Shown here: positions 21,125 through 21,293 of the stretch, piece by piece | How positions within the stretch are numbered: position 1 is the first letter of the stretch | How the letters are laid out: every line of letters begins with the position of its first letter | Assembly: GCA_041493035.1 (NCBI GenBank) | Contig: JBGPYB010000079.1 | Span: 1 to 21,293 of the forward strand | From: JBGPYB01 sp041493035 | Lineage (GTDB): Bacteria > Acidobacteriota > Vicinamibacteria > Fen-336 | Direction of reading: 5' to 3' | Length of the DNA stretch: 21,293 bases | Notes under the pieces: generated by a model | Databases searched by the model: none | Seen by the model: the letters and a program-made list of their open reading frames with translations, nothing else | What the model was told of the DNA's origin: nothing | Program-made: the position numbers and the translations under genes

Positions 21125-21277
21125 TGAGAACCCCCGCTCGCTCGCGGGAATGAATCCCGCTCGCTCGCAGCCCGTGCCTACAAAGCGCGAAGCAGACGCT
21201 GAGCGCGAGGACTCGGCGCCGCGCCGACGAGCTGGCGGTGCCACAGAGTGCGCAGCGTGCGAGAGATTCAACAACGG
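21125..21277. repeat. intergenic repeat, copy A, with two CCCGCTCGCTCGC units
   Basis: The segment holds TGAGAACCCCCGCTCGCTCG (from 21125) and a second CCCGCTCGCTCGCAGCC unit (21156-21172), followed by GTGCC and at the end GAGATTCAACAACGG (21263-21277). The order of blocks matches 15567-15648. The first unit also folds as CCCGC-loop-GCGGG. No protein gene is seen from 20891 to the right edge. Confidence 0.55.
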
Positions 21278-21293
21278 AGAGAGCGGAGGTGGA

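Noticed and set aside
21101..21168. CRISPR array suggested by repeated CGCTCGCTCGC units
   Set aside because: There are only two units in this copy, they are not separated by uniform spacers, and no cas genes are present.

Overview
The window is high-G+C bacterial DNA with tightly packed genes and many start/stop overlaps. The gene repertoire suggests an Acidobacteriota-like organism: a TonB receptor with a carboxypeptidase-regulatory-like N-terminus, a Ser/Thr kinase fused to a beta-propeller, a winged-helix/FHA fusion, Tat-type ferritin-like proteins and an ECF sigma/RskA pair. This is inferred from gene content only. No 16S rRNA or other phylogenetic marker is present.

Left part (1-6178). 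The 5' end of a TonB-dependent receptor gene runs off the left edge on the minus strand. Next is an arsenic cluster: a DUF2064 (arsenosugar-type) glycosyltransferase diverges from arsR and arsM, followed by a zinc-type CDF efflux pump. arsR has a near-consensus promoter, and a perfect inverted repeat covers its -10 box and start codon. A small cupredoxin-like secreted protein overlaps an outer-membrane beta-barrel gene. A short protein resembling reductive dehalogenases follows.

Middle part (6188-15534). A three-gene minus-strand operon with overlapping ends encodes a beta-barrel and two ferritin-like proteins. It diverges from an ECF sigma factor and its RskA-type anti-sigma factor. Then come genes of the kind used in surface-glycan assembly: a GT39 glycosyltransferase, a membrane SGNH protein and two more large multi-spanning GT-C-like proteins.

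Right part (15535-21293). A winged-helix/FHA regulator and a membrane Ser/Thr kinase with a beta-propeller flank a small secreted HExxH protein. A duplicated four-helix membrane protein and the flavin prenyltransferase UbiX follow. The last 400 bases hold no protein gene I can support. They hold a minus-strand tRNA with a GCA (Cys) anticodon, a U73 discriminator and a long 8-bp variable arm, an architecture typical of tRNA-Sec rather than tRNA-Cys. This is the most unusual element of the window. Next to it is an intergenic repeat related to one near 15.6 kb.

A recurring pattern is a TAnnnT -10 hexamer only 6-9 nt before the start codon, with no Shine-Dalgarno sequence. This suggests that leaderless mRNAs are common in this organism.
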